Positions 1-8,434 of a DNA stretch of 64,000 bases are shown piece by piece. This DNA is from Uliginosibacterium flavum (lineage in GTDB: Bacteria; Pseudomonadota; Gammaproteobacteria; Burkholderiales; Rhodocyclaceae): assembly GCF_040566545.1 (NCBI RefSeq), contig NZ_JBEWZI010000006.1:62001-126000 (forward strand), given 5' to 3'. A model generated the notes under the pieces. The model did not search any database and was not told the DNA's origin. It saw only the letters and a program-made list of their open reading frames with translations. Every line of letters begins with the position of its first letter. The stretch's first letter is position 1. A program made the position numbers and the translations under genes.

Positions 1-3000
1 TGGAAATCACCAGCTACGCCGAGGTGGTGATTGCCCCGGCCGCCGCAGATGCGCTGCATCCGGCCTTCAGCAACCTGTTTGTCCAGACCGAGATCCTGCG
101 CGAGCGGCGCGCAATCCTGTGCACGCGTCGGCCAGCCTCGGTGGGCCAGCAAGCGCCGTGGATGTTTCATCAGATCGCGGTACATGGCACGGACATCCGT
201 GAGGAGTCATACGAAACGGATCGCATGCGCTTTATCGGCCGCACCCGCAGTGCTGCAGAGCCGCTGGCCATGAGCGAGATGGCGCCACTTTCCAATACCG
301 AAGGTTCGGTGCTGGATCCTGTCGTTGCCATCCGCGTCTCGTTCACGCTCGAAGCAGAGCAGTCCGTCACCCTAGATATGGTGACGGGCGTGGCCGATAC
401 GCGCGAACTGGCCATGGGCCTGGTCGACAAGTATCAGGATCGGCACCTCGCCGATCGCGTCTTCGATCTGGCCTGGACACACAGCCAGGTGGTGCTGCGC
501 CAACTCAATGCCAGCGAAGCCGATGCGCAGTTGCACGCGCGTCTGGCCAGTTCGGTCATCTACGCAAACCCCGGCTTGCGCGCCGAGGCACCTCTGCTGA
601 TCAGGAACCGGCGTGGGCAGTCCGGACTGTGGGGTTACACCATTTCCGGGGATCTGCCGATTGTGCTGCTGCAGATTGGCGATGCCGACAATATCGATCT
701 CGTGCGTCAGCTCATCCAGGCTCAAGCCTACTGGCGCCTGAAGGGCCTGGCGGTGGATCTGGTGATCTGGAACGAAGATCGCGCGGGTTACCGTCAGCAG
801 CTGCAGGAACAGATCATGAGCTTAATTGCTTCAGGGGTCGGTGCCAGCCAGGTTGATCGGCCGGGTGGCATCTTCGTGCGCTCTGGCGAGCAGATGTCCG
901 GCGAGGACCGTATCCTGTTCCAATCCGTCGCGCGTGCCGTCATCACGGATGGCCGCGGCAGCCTGGCCGAGCAGTTCGAGCATCGTGGCCCCCGCGAAAC
1001 CCGGGCTCCGCGCTTTGCCCCCACCAGCCTGCCCAAGATTGCTCACCGCTCCGAACCGAACTCTTCGTCGATACCGGCGCGACGCGATCTGATCCTCTTC
1101 AATGGCCTGGGTGGCTTTGCCCCGGACGGGCGCGAATACGTCATCACCCTGGCCCCCGGTCAGGTCACGCCCGCGCCCTGGGTCAATGTGCTGGCGAATG
1201 CGAATTTCGGTACGGTCATTTCGGAAAATGGCGCGGCCTACACCTGGAGTGAAAACGCTCACGAATTCCGGCTCACGCCCTGGCACAACGATCCGGTCAG
1301 CGATGCCAGTGGCGAAGCGCTGTATCTGCGTGATGAAGATACGGGCAACGTCTGGTCACCGACACCGCTGCCGGTTCGCGCGACGACGACTTATGTCATT
1401 CGCCACGGCTTCGGCTACAGCGTGTTCGAAACTCATGTGGATGGCATCAGCACCGAACTGTGGGTGTATGTGGATCTGAACGCCGCGGTCAAGTTCTCGG
1501 TGCTCAAGGTGCGTAACGAATCGGGTCGGCCACGCAGGCTGTCCGCCACAGGCTATGTCGAATGGGTCCTGGGTGATCTGACACCTAAATCGGCCATGCA
1601 TGTCAGCACCGAAATCGTCAATCCAAGCGGCGCCCTGTATGCGCGCAATCCCTACAACACGGCGTTTGCCGAGCGGGTCGCATTCTTCGACGTGGATGAT
1701 CCGGCACGCAACCTCACCGGCGACCGCAGCGAATTCATCGGTCGCAATGGCTCCCTGCGCAGTCCGGCCGCACTGAGTCGCCAGCGCCTGTCCGGCAAGG
1801 TCGGCGCGGGCATGGATCCCTGCGCCGCGATCCAGACCAGTTTCGATCTGGCTGACGGGCAGGAGCGCGAAATCGTCTTCCGCCTGGGCGTCGGGCGCAA
1901 TGCGGACGAGGCTGGCAAGCTGGTCCAGCGTTTCCGTGGCTCGCTGGCCGCGCGTAGCGCACTCGATGCGGTGCACGCCTATTGGCGGCGCACTCTGGGC
2001 GCGGTGCAGGTGGAAACCCCGGATGCATCGGTCAACGTATTGGCCAATGGCTGGCTGGTGTATCAAACCCTGGCCTGCCGCATGTGGGCACGCAGCGGCT
2101 ATTACCAGTCCGGTGGTGCCTACGGTTTCCGCGACCAGTTGCAGGACACGATGGCGCTGGTTCACACCAAGCCCGAATTGATGCGCGAGCATCTGCTGCT
2201 GTGCGCCAGCCGTCAGTTCCAGGAGGGCGATGTCCAGCACTGGTGGCATCCGCCTTCAGGGCGGGGCGTGCGCACGCATTGCTCGGATGACTATCTGTGG
2301 CTGCCACTGGCGGTGTGCCGCTATGTGCAGAGCACCGGCGATACCGGCGTGCTGGATGAACCGATTCACTTCCTCGAAGGCCGTCTGGTCAGCCCCGGCG
2401 ACGAATCCTATTACGACCTGCCGGGCCGTTCGGTCGACGCCGCGAATCTCTACCATCACTGCGTACGCGCCATCGAGCATGCCTTGAAGTTCGGCGAACA
2501 CGGCTTGCCACTGATGGGCTCCGGTGACTGGAACGACGGTATGAACCGGGTCGGGATTGAGGGCAAGGGCGAAAGCGTCTGGCTCGCCTTCTTCCTGTGT
2601 GAAGTGCTCAAGCAGTTTTCGGTTCTGGCACTGCGCTGTGGCGACTCAGGTTTTGGCGATCGTTGCATGGCCGAGGAAACACAGCTGCGCCAGAACATCG
2701 AACAGAACGCCTGGGATGGCGAATGGTATCGCCGCGCCTGGTTCGACGACGGCACGCCGCTCGGCACGGCGAGCAATGCGGAATGCCGCATCGATTCGGT
2801 CTCGCAAAGCTGGTCGGTGCTCTCCGGCGTCGGCGAGGCGCGTGGCCACGGCGAGAGCAATCTGTCGCGTTCCTGCCAGGCCATGCAATCGGTCTACGAG
2901 CATCTGGTGCGTCACGATGAAAAGCTGATCCAGTTGCTCGATCCGCCCTTCGACAAATCCAGTCTCGATCCCGGCTACATCCGTGGCTACGTGCCCGGCG

Positions 3001-3527
3001 TGCGCGAGAACGGCGGCCAATACACGCATGCTGCCGTCTGGGCCGCGATGGCGTTTGCCAAGCTGGGCGAACACGAACGCGCCTGGGAATTGCTGGCCAT
3101 GATCAACCCGGTCAACCACACCCTGACGGCGGAAGGCGTGGCGATCTACAAAGTCGAACCTTATGTCGTTGCCGCCGACGTCTATGCGATGGCGCCGCAC
3201 ACCGGGCGCGGTGGCTGGAGCTGGTACACCGGCTCGGCCGGCTGGACTTATCGCCTCATGATGGAATCCCTGCTGGGTCTGAACCGGGTGGGTAACAGCC
3301 TGCTGCTGACGCCGTGTCTGCCCGCGCACTGGCCTTCCTTCAAGATGACGTATCGCTATCGGGAGACTGTCTATCAGATCAGCGTCACGCAAACCGCAGG
3401 CGACGCTGCGGGAATGTGCGTGAAGCTGGATGGCCTCGAACTGGCGGACAAGGCGGTTCCTCTGGTCGACGATCATCGTGAGCATGCGGTCGAGGTGGTG
3501 CTCTGGATGCGGGCGGATCAGGTTTGA
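1..3527 (+). CDS. Cyclic beta-glucan synthase-like GH94 protein, 3' part
   Basis: The reading frame is open from the first codon (base 3), so this is the C-terminal ~1,174 residues of a larger gene that starts outside the window. The entry sequence (SYAEVVIAPAAADALHPAFS) and the later glycosidase region (W-x-Y-Q-T-L near residue 680, GDWNDGMN, WSWYTGSAGWTYR) match the ChvB/NdvB family. There a glycosyltransferase module is followed by sugar-binding modules and a GH94 phosphorylase-like module that sets glucan length. Family members are very large inner-membrane proteins making periplasmic cyclic beta-1,2-glucan. Only the soluble C-terminal modules are seen here, so synthase activity is inferred from the family. 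The gene ends with TGA and is followed by a perfect inverted repeat. Confidence 0.85.
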   Translation, partial: EITSYAEVVIAPAAADALHPAFSNLFVQTEILRERRAILCTRRPASVGQQAPWMFHQIAVHGTDIREESYETDRMRFIGRTRSAAEPLAMSEMAPLSNTEGSVLDPVVAIRVSFTLEAEQSVTLDMVTGVADTRELAMGLVDKYQDRHLADRVFDLAWTHSQVVLRQLNASEADAQLHARLASSVIYANPGLRAEAPLLIRNRRGQSGLWGYTISGDLPIVLLQIGDADNIDLVRQLIQAQAYWRLKGLAVDLVIWNEDRAGYRQQLQEQIMSLIASGVGASQVDRPGGIFVRSGEQMSGEDRILFQSVARAVITDGRGSLAEQFEHRGPRETRAPRFAPTSLPKIAHRSEPNSSSIPARRDLILFNGLGGFAPDGREYVITLAPGQVTPAPWVNVLANANFGTVISENGAAYTWSENAHEFRLTPWHNDPVSDASGEALYLRDEDTGNVWSPTPLPVRATTTYVIRHGFGYSVFETHVDGISTELWVYVDLNAAVKFSVLKVRNESGRPRRLSATGYVEWVLGDLTPKSAMHVSTEIVNPSGALYARNPYNTAFAERVAFFDVDDPARNLTGDRSEFIGRNGSLRSPAALSRQRLSGKVGAGMDPCAAIQTSFDLADGQEREIVFRLGVGRNADEAGKLVQRFRGSLAARSALDAVHAYWRRTLGAVQVETPDASVNVLANGWLVYQTLACRMWARSGYYQSGGAYGFRDQLQDTMALVHTKPELMREHLLLCASRQFQEGDVQHWWHPPSGRGVRTHCSDDYLWLPLAVCRYVQSTGDTGVLDEPIHFLEGRLVSPGDESYYDLPGRSVDAANLYHHCVRAIEHALKFGEHGLPLMGSGDWNDGMNRVGIEGKGESVWLAFFLCEVLKQFSVLALRCGDSGFGDRCMAEETQLRQNIEQNAWDGEWYRRAWFDDGTPLGTASNAECRIDSVSQSWSVLSGVGEARGHGESNLSRSCQAMQSVYEHLVRHDEKLIQLLDPPFDKSSLDPGYIRGYVPGVRENGGQYTHAAVWAAMAFAKLGEHERAWELLAMINPVNHTLTAEGVAIYKVEPYVVAADVYAMAPHTGRGGWSWYTGSAGWTYRLMMESLLGLNRVGNSLLLTPCLPAHWPSFKMTYRYRETVYQISVTQTAGDAAGMCVKLDGLELADKAVPLVDDHREHAVEVVLWMRADQV

Positions 3528-3595
3528 GATTCACTGCGTTGAGACATTCCGTGAGCAGGTGGAGTGTTTCTGAATTGATGAAACCACGTCAAAAC

Positions 3596-3675
3596 CCGTC
3601 ATTCCGGGCTTGACCCGGAATCCAGAAGACAGGCGGAGAGGGTGACTGGATTCCGGGTCAAGCCCGGAATGACGG
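3596..3675. repeat. Perfect 30-bp inverted repeat, CATTCCGGG type
   Basis: Arms 3596-3625 and 3646-3675 are exact reverse complements with a 20-base loop. The core is GTCATTCCGGGCTTGACC. It is a dispersed intergenic palindrome related to those at 19729, 21253 and 44716, and might also act as a bidirectional terminator or mRNA stabiliser. Confidence 0.85.
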
Positions 3676-3773
3676 AGAAGGAGCGGTTCTTGAGTTCTCG
3701 AATCGCCGCACTAGCGCAGCTGATGGTCCGCGTGCGAGCAATCGTCAGCTGCGCTAGCTCCTGCGGGCAGCAG

Positions 3774-3850
3774 CCTGAAGACCCGCGCCCAGCAATCCTC
3801 TTCAGGCATGCATGCTGAAGAGCCAATACACAAGCGGCTCTGCAGCTTGC
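3774..3850. repeat. GAAGAGCC-type interspersed palindrome
   Basis: Two back-to-back imperfect hairpins with arms CCTGAAGA/CTCTTCAGG and GAAGAGCC/GCGGCTCT, joined by GCATGCATGC. This is one of 13 loci with the same arms in the window. Confidence 0.6.
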
Positions 3851-3879
3851 CTCTCAAAATATCCATCAGGAGTTCCCGC

Positions 3880-4878
3880 ATGCGCATCGCCGTTTTCGAC
3901 ACCCATCCGTACGACGAACAGGCGCTCACCGCCGCCAACCTCGCTGCAGGCCACACCCTGGAGTTTTTCGAAGAGCGCCTGCACGAAAAAACCGTCGAAC
4001 TGGCGCGGGGCTTTGATGCCGTGTGCCCCTTCGTCAATTGTCATCTGAACGAAGCCGTATTGCAGGGCCTGGCGCAGATGGGCGTGAAACTGGTTGTCCT
4101 GCGCGCGGCCGGTTTCAACGGCATCGACATCGCCGCCGCCGAGCGTCTGGGCATCTGCATTGCTCGCGTGCCGGCGTATTCGCCCGAGGCCGTAGCCGAG
4201 CACACCTTTGCCTTGCTGCTGACCCTGGTGCGCAAGACCCATCGCGCCTTCAACCGCGTGCGCGAACAGAATTTCTCGCTGGACGGTCTGGAAGGCTTCA
4301 CCCTGCACGGCAAGACCTTTGCTGCGCTGGGGGCAGGGCGCATCGGCCAGTGCACCATGCGCATCGCGCGCGGTTTCGGTTGCAAGGTGCTGGCCTACGA
4401 TCCTTATGAAAACGCCGCGGTGGCCGCCGAGATCGGCTTCGAATACGTCAGTGTCGAACGCATCTTGCGCGAGGCCGACGTGATCTCCCTGCACCTGCCG
4501 CTAACGGAGCAAAGCCATCACATCATCAATGCCGCCGCGCTGGCGAGCATGCGCAAAGGCGTCACCCTCATCAACACCAGCCGGGGCGGTTTGATCGACG
4601 CCGTGGCGCTGATTGCGGCGCTCAAGAGCGGGCAGGTCGGTGGTGTCGGGCTGGATGTGTATGAGATGGAGGAGGGCGTGTTCTTCCACGATCTGTCGGA
4701 TCGCCCCCTGCAGGACGACACCCTGGCGCGCCTGCTGAGCTTTCCGAATGTGCTGATCACCTCGCACCAGGGCTTCCTGACGCGTGAAGCCCTGCAATCC
4801 ATTGCCGAGACGACGCTCGGCAATGCCAGCGCCTTCGAGCAGGGCGAGCCGATGGTCAATCAGGTGAAGCTGGGCTGA
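3880..4878 (+). CDS. ldhA: D-lactate dehydrogenase (2-hydroxyacid dehydrogenase)
   Basis: This 332-residue protein interconverts pyruvate and D-lactate with NADH in the cytoplasm. The N-terminus MRIAVFDTHPYDE and the length match fermentative LdhA. The Rossmann motif GAGRIG lies near residue 150. The catalytic Arg (NTSRGGLID), Glu (DVYEMEE) and His (SHQGFLT) are all present. An in-frame ATG 72 bases upstream exists, but the start at 3880 has AGGAG seven bases ahead and gives the family N-terminus. It stands alone between an intergenic palindrome and an AraC-type regulator. A role in fermentative NADH re-oxidation is inferred from the family. Confidence 0.9.
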   Translation: MRIAVFDTHPYDEQALTAANLAAGHTLEFFEERLHEKTVELARGFDAVCPFVNCHLNEAVLQGLAQMGVKLVVLRAAGFNGIDIAAAERLGICIARVPAYSPEAVAEHTFALLLTLVRKTHRAFNRVREQNFSLDGLEGFTLHGKTFAALGAGRIGQCTMRIARGFGCKVLAYDPYENAAVAAEIGFEYVSVERILREADVISLHLPLTEQSHHIINAAALASMRKGVTLINTSRGGLIDAVALIAALKSGQVGGVGLDVYEMEEGVFFHDLSDRPLQDDTLARLLSFPNVLITSHQGFLTREALQSIAETTLGNASAFEQGEPMVNQVKLG

Positions 4879-5076
4879 TCAAACCCGTCCGCAATATTGT
4901 GAAATCTGGTCAAACGCGAGTGCCCATCAAGTCAAGCTGAGCCTTTCCGTTCAGCCTCGATGTAACAGGAGAGCATTCCTCCGGATTTCTTGCCTGATCC
5001 TGCAAATGCACAGACATTTACAGGACAAGTCTCTGTGCCCGGTTTACATTCAGTAATACGAGCACAAGGAGGCAAC

Positions 5077-6042
5077 ATGGCATTGGCAGGCAACCCGGAG
5101 CAGCACATCAAGGCACAGAAGAACGAACTTCATGCTGCTCTGGCGCGCGCCATCGCCAGCCGGACGGTCGGGGATGAGGATTGCAGCACGTCGATCCCGG
5201 CCCTCTTGTTCTTCCGGCGGGAGGCGATTACCCAGCCTTGCGCCTGCCTGGTCGAGCCCAGCGTGGTCCTCGTTGCCCAGGGCACAAAGCAGATGCTGGT
5301 CGGCGACGAGGCCTATCCCTATGACCCGGATCGTTTCCTGATCACCTCGCTGGATCTGCCGGCCAGTTCGCAGGTCATCGAAGCCAGCCCCGAAAAACCC
5401 TGCGTGGGGCTGGTGCTCAAGCTCGATCTGCGCGTCATTGCAGACCTGATCGCGCAAGGCGGGCTGACTCCGCCCGGAGAGCGCGCAGTCGACAGGGGCA
5501 TGGCACTCGGCGAGATCACCATCCCTCTGCTGGAAGCCTTCAAGCGCCTGCTCGACCTGCTAGACGACCCCGCCCCCATCCCGGTGCTGGCGCCGCTGAT
5601 CCAGCGGGAAATTCACTATCGCCTGCTGATGAGCGATCAGGCTGCACGCCTGTGGCAGATCGTCTCGGCGGGCAGCCAGAGCCAGCGGATCTCCAAGGCC
5701 ATCGACTGGCTGAAAATCAATTACGCCCAGCCACTGCGTATCGAAGAGCTCGCTGGCCGCATCCAGATGAGCACCTCAAGCCTGCATCACCACTTTCGTC
5801 AGCTCACCGCGATGAGCCCCTTGCAGTACCAGAAATGGCTGCGCCTGAACGAAGCGAAGCGCCTGATGCTGAACGAGCATCTGGATGCGGCAAGCGCCGC
5901 CTTTCAGGTCGGCTACGAGAGCCCCTCCCAGTTCAGCCGGGAGTACGGTCGCCTGTTTGGCGCGCCGCCCAAACGCGATATCGAAAGCCTGCTCAAGCGC
6001 CCGCTCAGCACCAGCCGCGCCAACCGGCAGATCCCTGCCTGA
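5077..6042 (+). CDS. AraC-family transcriptional regulator
   Basis: A 321-residue regulator with an AraC_N cupin-like sensor domain (about residues 40-190) and a C-terminal double helix-turn-helix (about 215-310, with LRIEELAGRIQMSTSSLHHHF and the second helix FQVGYESPSQFSREYGRLFG). The start at 5077 follows AAGGAGG six bases upstream; an in-frame ATG 87 bases earlier has no ribosome site. Members of this subfamily often control nearby oxidoreductase genes, but the flanking genes here (ldhA upstream, a lipoprotein downstream on the other strand) do not identify a target. Confidence 0.85.
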   Translation: MALAGNPEQHIKAQKNELHAALARAIASRTVGDEDCSTSIPALLFFRREAITQPCACLVEPSVVLVAQGTKQMLVGDEAYPYDPDRFLITSLDLPASSQVIEASPEKPCVGLVLKLDLRVIADLIAQGGLTPPGERAVDRGMALGEITIPLLEAFKRLLDLLDDPAPIPVLAPLIQREIHYRLLMSDQAARLWQIVSAGSQSQRISKAIDWLKINYAQPLRIEELAGRIQMSTSSLHHHFRQLTAMSPLQYQKWLRLNEAKRLMLNEHLDAASAAFQVGYESPSQFSREYGRLFGAPPKRDIESLLKRPLSTSRANRQIPA

Positions 6043-6210
6043 TCGTTGATCCGCACCCGCGCCGCTAACCGCCGCACGCTGAAAGTCTCGTCGGCCTTGT
6101 GCCGAGCGGCGCCAGCGCCCAAACCTCAGCTCACACCGACGGGCGTTTTCATTCGAGCGGCATCGAAAATCACTTCTCCCACGCCGGCACAGGCCTCAAA
6201 CAAAGCCTGA

Positions 6211-6325
6211 CTGAAGAGCCGCGCACAGCCTTGATCTACAGGCACGCAATCCGAAGAAGTCCGGCCACAAAGCCTCTGCAGGCATACACACCGAAGAAGC
6301 CCGCCCAATAAGGCGCTGCAGGCAT
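6211..6325. repeat. Three tandem GAAGA-type palindromes
   Basis: Three successive units begin CTGAAGAGCCGC, CCGAAGAAGTCCGG and CCGAAGAAGCCCGC, and each ends CTACAGGCA or CTGCAGGCAT. They belong to the dispersed GAAGAGCC family and fill most of the gene-free stretch 6043-6384. Nothing else was recognised there. Confidence 0.6.
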
Positions 6326-6384
6326 ATCGAAAATCAAGCCCTTCATGCGCAGCGCAGGGTGACGAATCGGGCGCCCATAAAAAG

Positions 6385-6406
6385 AAGCGCCGCAATCGCG
6401 GCGCTT
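6385..6406 (-). terminator. Rho-independent terminator of the small lipoprotein gene
   Basis: On the minus strand a 9-bp perfect stem AAGCGCCGC/GCGGCGCTT with a four-base loop is followed by CTTTTTATG. It lies 32 bases beyond the stop at 6438. Confidence 0.85.
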
Positions 6407-6437
6407 GGTCAAACTGCAAACACCTTGCGCGAGGCGC

Positions 6438-6710
6438 TTAGTGCTTGGCGTTCACGCCCATCCACTGAGCAGACTTGCCATCGCTGGTCGGCTTGCACTC
6501 GACGGCAATGCCGGAGACCGTCGCCTTGGTGCCGGCATTCTGAAATGCGCCAGCATCGCCATTCCAGCACTGCGGAACAGCCTTGGCAGCAGGCGCGGCT
6601 TCGACTTTAGCGGGGGCAGGAGCAGGCGCCGGGGCAGATACGGGAGCAGGAGCCTGGCTAGCACAGGCAGACAAAAGAACAACAGAGGCGATGGCGAAAA
6701 ATGAACGCAT
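6438..6710 (-). CDS. Small Ala/Pro-rich lipoprotein, function unknown
   Basis: A 90-residue protein with a lipoprotein signal peptide ending in the lipobox LLSAC (Cys16). A flexible Ala/Pro linker (about residues 20-45) is followed by a ~45-residue globular tail containing two cysteines (PQCWNGDAG and VECKPT) that could form a disulfide. AGGAG lies six bases ahead of the ATG. It is monocistronic with its own terminator. I do not recognise the tail domain, so only envelope localisation is inferred. Confidence 0.8.
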   Translation of the reverse strand: MRSFFAIASVVLLSACASQAPAPVSAPAPAPAPAKVEAAPAAKAVPQCWNGDAGAFQNAGTKATVSGIAVECKPTSDGKSAQWMGVNAKH

Positions 6711-6812
6711 TTAAAACTCCTGCAAGAAAGATTGGTTAAACAAAGCGCTCGGATTCTAGGGGGCTCGCGTTACAGAATGATTTCACGCCAGACCACTGCA
6801 CTACAGCCCCAT

Positions 6813-6893
6813 TGCACCGACCCCGAAGCTCATTGCCCGATATGTGAGCACTCACTCTGCCGGATGGCGGGTGTCTTCTTCGACACCACCGGC
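6813..6893. repeat. Degenerate copy of the RAYT-flanking unit, 3' side
   Basis: The segment (CATTGCACCG, then GAGCACTCA, then GCCGGATGGCGGGTGTCTTC) aligns with the distal half of the units in the array at 7386-8427. The transposase gene is therefore flanked on both sides by related sequence, with a degenerate copy here. Confidence 0.65.
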
Positions 6894-7385
6894 TCAATCG
6901 GCCGGATATACACCGGCCTTCGCCAGCCGGTGAAACGTGGAATACGGCCAATCCGCCACATGGCTCACCCAGCCATGTTTCACCGGGTTGATGTGCACGT
7001 AATCCATGTGCGCGCGAAAGTCCGCGTCATCACGAATCCGGTGTTCCCAATACCGGCGTTGCCAGACGCCCCGCTCGCAGCGCTTCTGGCGAGACGCGTT
7101 CCGGCGCTCGGTGAGCGGCATGGCCTTCGAGAAATCCATCTTGATCAAGCGCCAGCGCAAAGCGAAATCCGCATCATCTGGCGGAAGCTCGATCACGCAA
7201 TGCAAATGCTCGGGCAGCATCACCCATGCATGAATCACAAAAGGATGACGGCGCTTCACATCCATCACCACGCGCCGCAGCACGTCAATGTGGCGTATGA
7301 GCAAATCATTGCCTTGCCGTTGCAGCAAATTCACCGTGAAGAAGAAAGTGCCGCCGGGGCACCAGGCACGCAGATAGTTTGGCAT
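6894..7385 (-). CDS. REP-associated tyrosine transposase (RAYT, Y1_Tnp)
   Basis: A 163-residue single-strand DNA endonuclease of the IS200-like HUH superfamily. The HUH pair is His60 and His62 (LPEHLHCV). The catalytic Tyr is Tyr129 in MDYVHINPVKHG. The N-terminus RAWCPGGTFFFTVNLLQRQG and the C-terminal WPYSTFHR are typical of RAYTs, which act on REP hairpins and are usually single-copy, domesticated genes. The frame stays open upstream through the repeats to 7838, but MPNYLRAW at 7385 is the family start. The gene looks intact. Upstream lies a tandem array of its own first ~25 codons fused to REP hairpins. Confidence 0.92.
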   Translation of the reverse strand: MPNYLRAWCPGGTFFFTVNLLQRQGNDLLIRHIDVLRRVVMDVKRRHPFVIHAWVMLPEHLHCVIELPPDDADFALRWRLIKMDFSKAMPLTERRNASRQKRCERGVWQRRYWEHRIRDDADFRAHMDYVHINPVKHGWVSHVADWPYSTFHRLAKAGVYPAD

Positions 7386-8427
7386 TGGGCGAGATTGCCA
7401 CCGCGAAACATCCGGTGCAATGGCCTTGGTGGCCATGCGCAACCGCAACGCGTAGGGTGCAATAGCCGAAGGGCATTGCGAACCACATTGCGCAATGTGT
7501 GGGCACTCATCGGGCCGGATGGCGGGCGTTTTCTTCAAAGCAACCACCCCAATCCATGTTTTGCCGTTGCAGCAAATCCACCATGAAGAAGAAAGTGCCG
7601 CCGGGGTGCCACCACGTAGGGTGCAATAACCGAAGGGCATTGCACCGAAACCCATTGCGCAATGTGTCGGCACACATCGGGCGGGATGGCGGGCGTCTTC
7701 TTCGAAGCCAGCACCCAATCCATCCCTTGCCTTTGCAGAAAACTCACCGTGAAGAAGAAAGTGCCGCCGGGTGCCGCCACGTAGGGTGCAATAACCGAAG
7801 GGCATTGCACCGAAACCCATTGCGCAATGTGTGGGCACACATCGGGCCGGATGGCGGGCGTTTTCTTCGAAGCCCCCAATCCATGCCTTGCCGTTGCAGC
7901 AAATTCACCATGAAGAAGAAAGTGCCGCCGGGGTGCCAGACATGAAGATCGTTCGGCATCGGGCGAGATTGGCGGCGCGAAACATCCGGTGCAATGCCCT
8001 CGGAGGCCACGCGCAACCGCGACACGTAGGGTGCAATAACCGAAGGGCATTGCACCGAAACCCATTGCGCAATGGGTAGGCACACATCGGGCCGGATGGC
8101 GGGCGTCTTCTTCGAAGCCCCCCAATCCATGCCTTGCCGTTGCAGCAAACCCAGCATGAAGAAGAAAGTGCCGCCGGGCCGCCACCACGTAGGGTGCAAT
8201 AACCGAAGGGCATTGCACCGAAACCCATTGCGCAATGTGCAGGCACATATCGGGCCGGATGGCGGGCATTTTCTTCGAAGCCCCCCAATCCATGCCTTGC
8301 CGTTGCAGTAAATCCATCATGAAGAAGAAAGTGCCGCCGGAGTGTCTGGCACGAAGGTCGTCCGGCATCGGGCGAGATTGGCGGCGCGAAATCCGGTGCA
8401 ATGCCCTTCGGTTATTGCACCCTACGG
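7386..8427. repeat. Tandem array: RAYT 5'-end fragments plus REP hairpins
   Basis: Taking GTTGCAG as the phase mark, units begin at 7319 (inside the RAYT gene), 7566, 7732, 7893, 8139 and 8302. The complete units are 247, 166, 161, 246 and 163 bp long. All carry, on the minus strand, a relic of the RAYT start encoding PGGTFFF-V-LLQRQG. All carry GGCCGGATGGCGGGCG-like sequence. All contain a hairpin GGTGCAAT-N11-ATTGCACC at 7456 (degenerate), 7620, 7785, 8030, 8193 and 8395 (inverted). Short units lack about 85 bp that long units keep around the RAYT start codon. Long open frames across the array are repeat translations, not genes. Confidence 0.85.
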
Positions 8428-8434
8428 CCCTGCT

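Noticed and set aside
7535..8401. Long minus-strand open frame (about 288 codons) and other frames across the array
   Set aside because: They are translations of the repeat units in several frames; the low stop density comes from repetition, and none resembles a protein family apart from the RAYT start relics.
7319..8427. CRISPR-like appearance of regularly spaced repeats
   Set aside because: Units are 161-247 bp with most of their length repeated, including fragments of the neighbouring gene; there are no short repeats with unique spacers and no cas genes.
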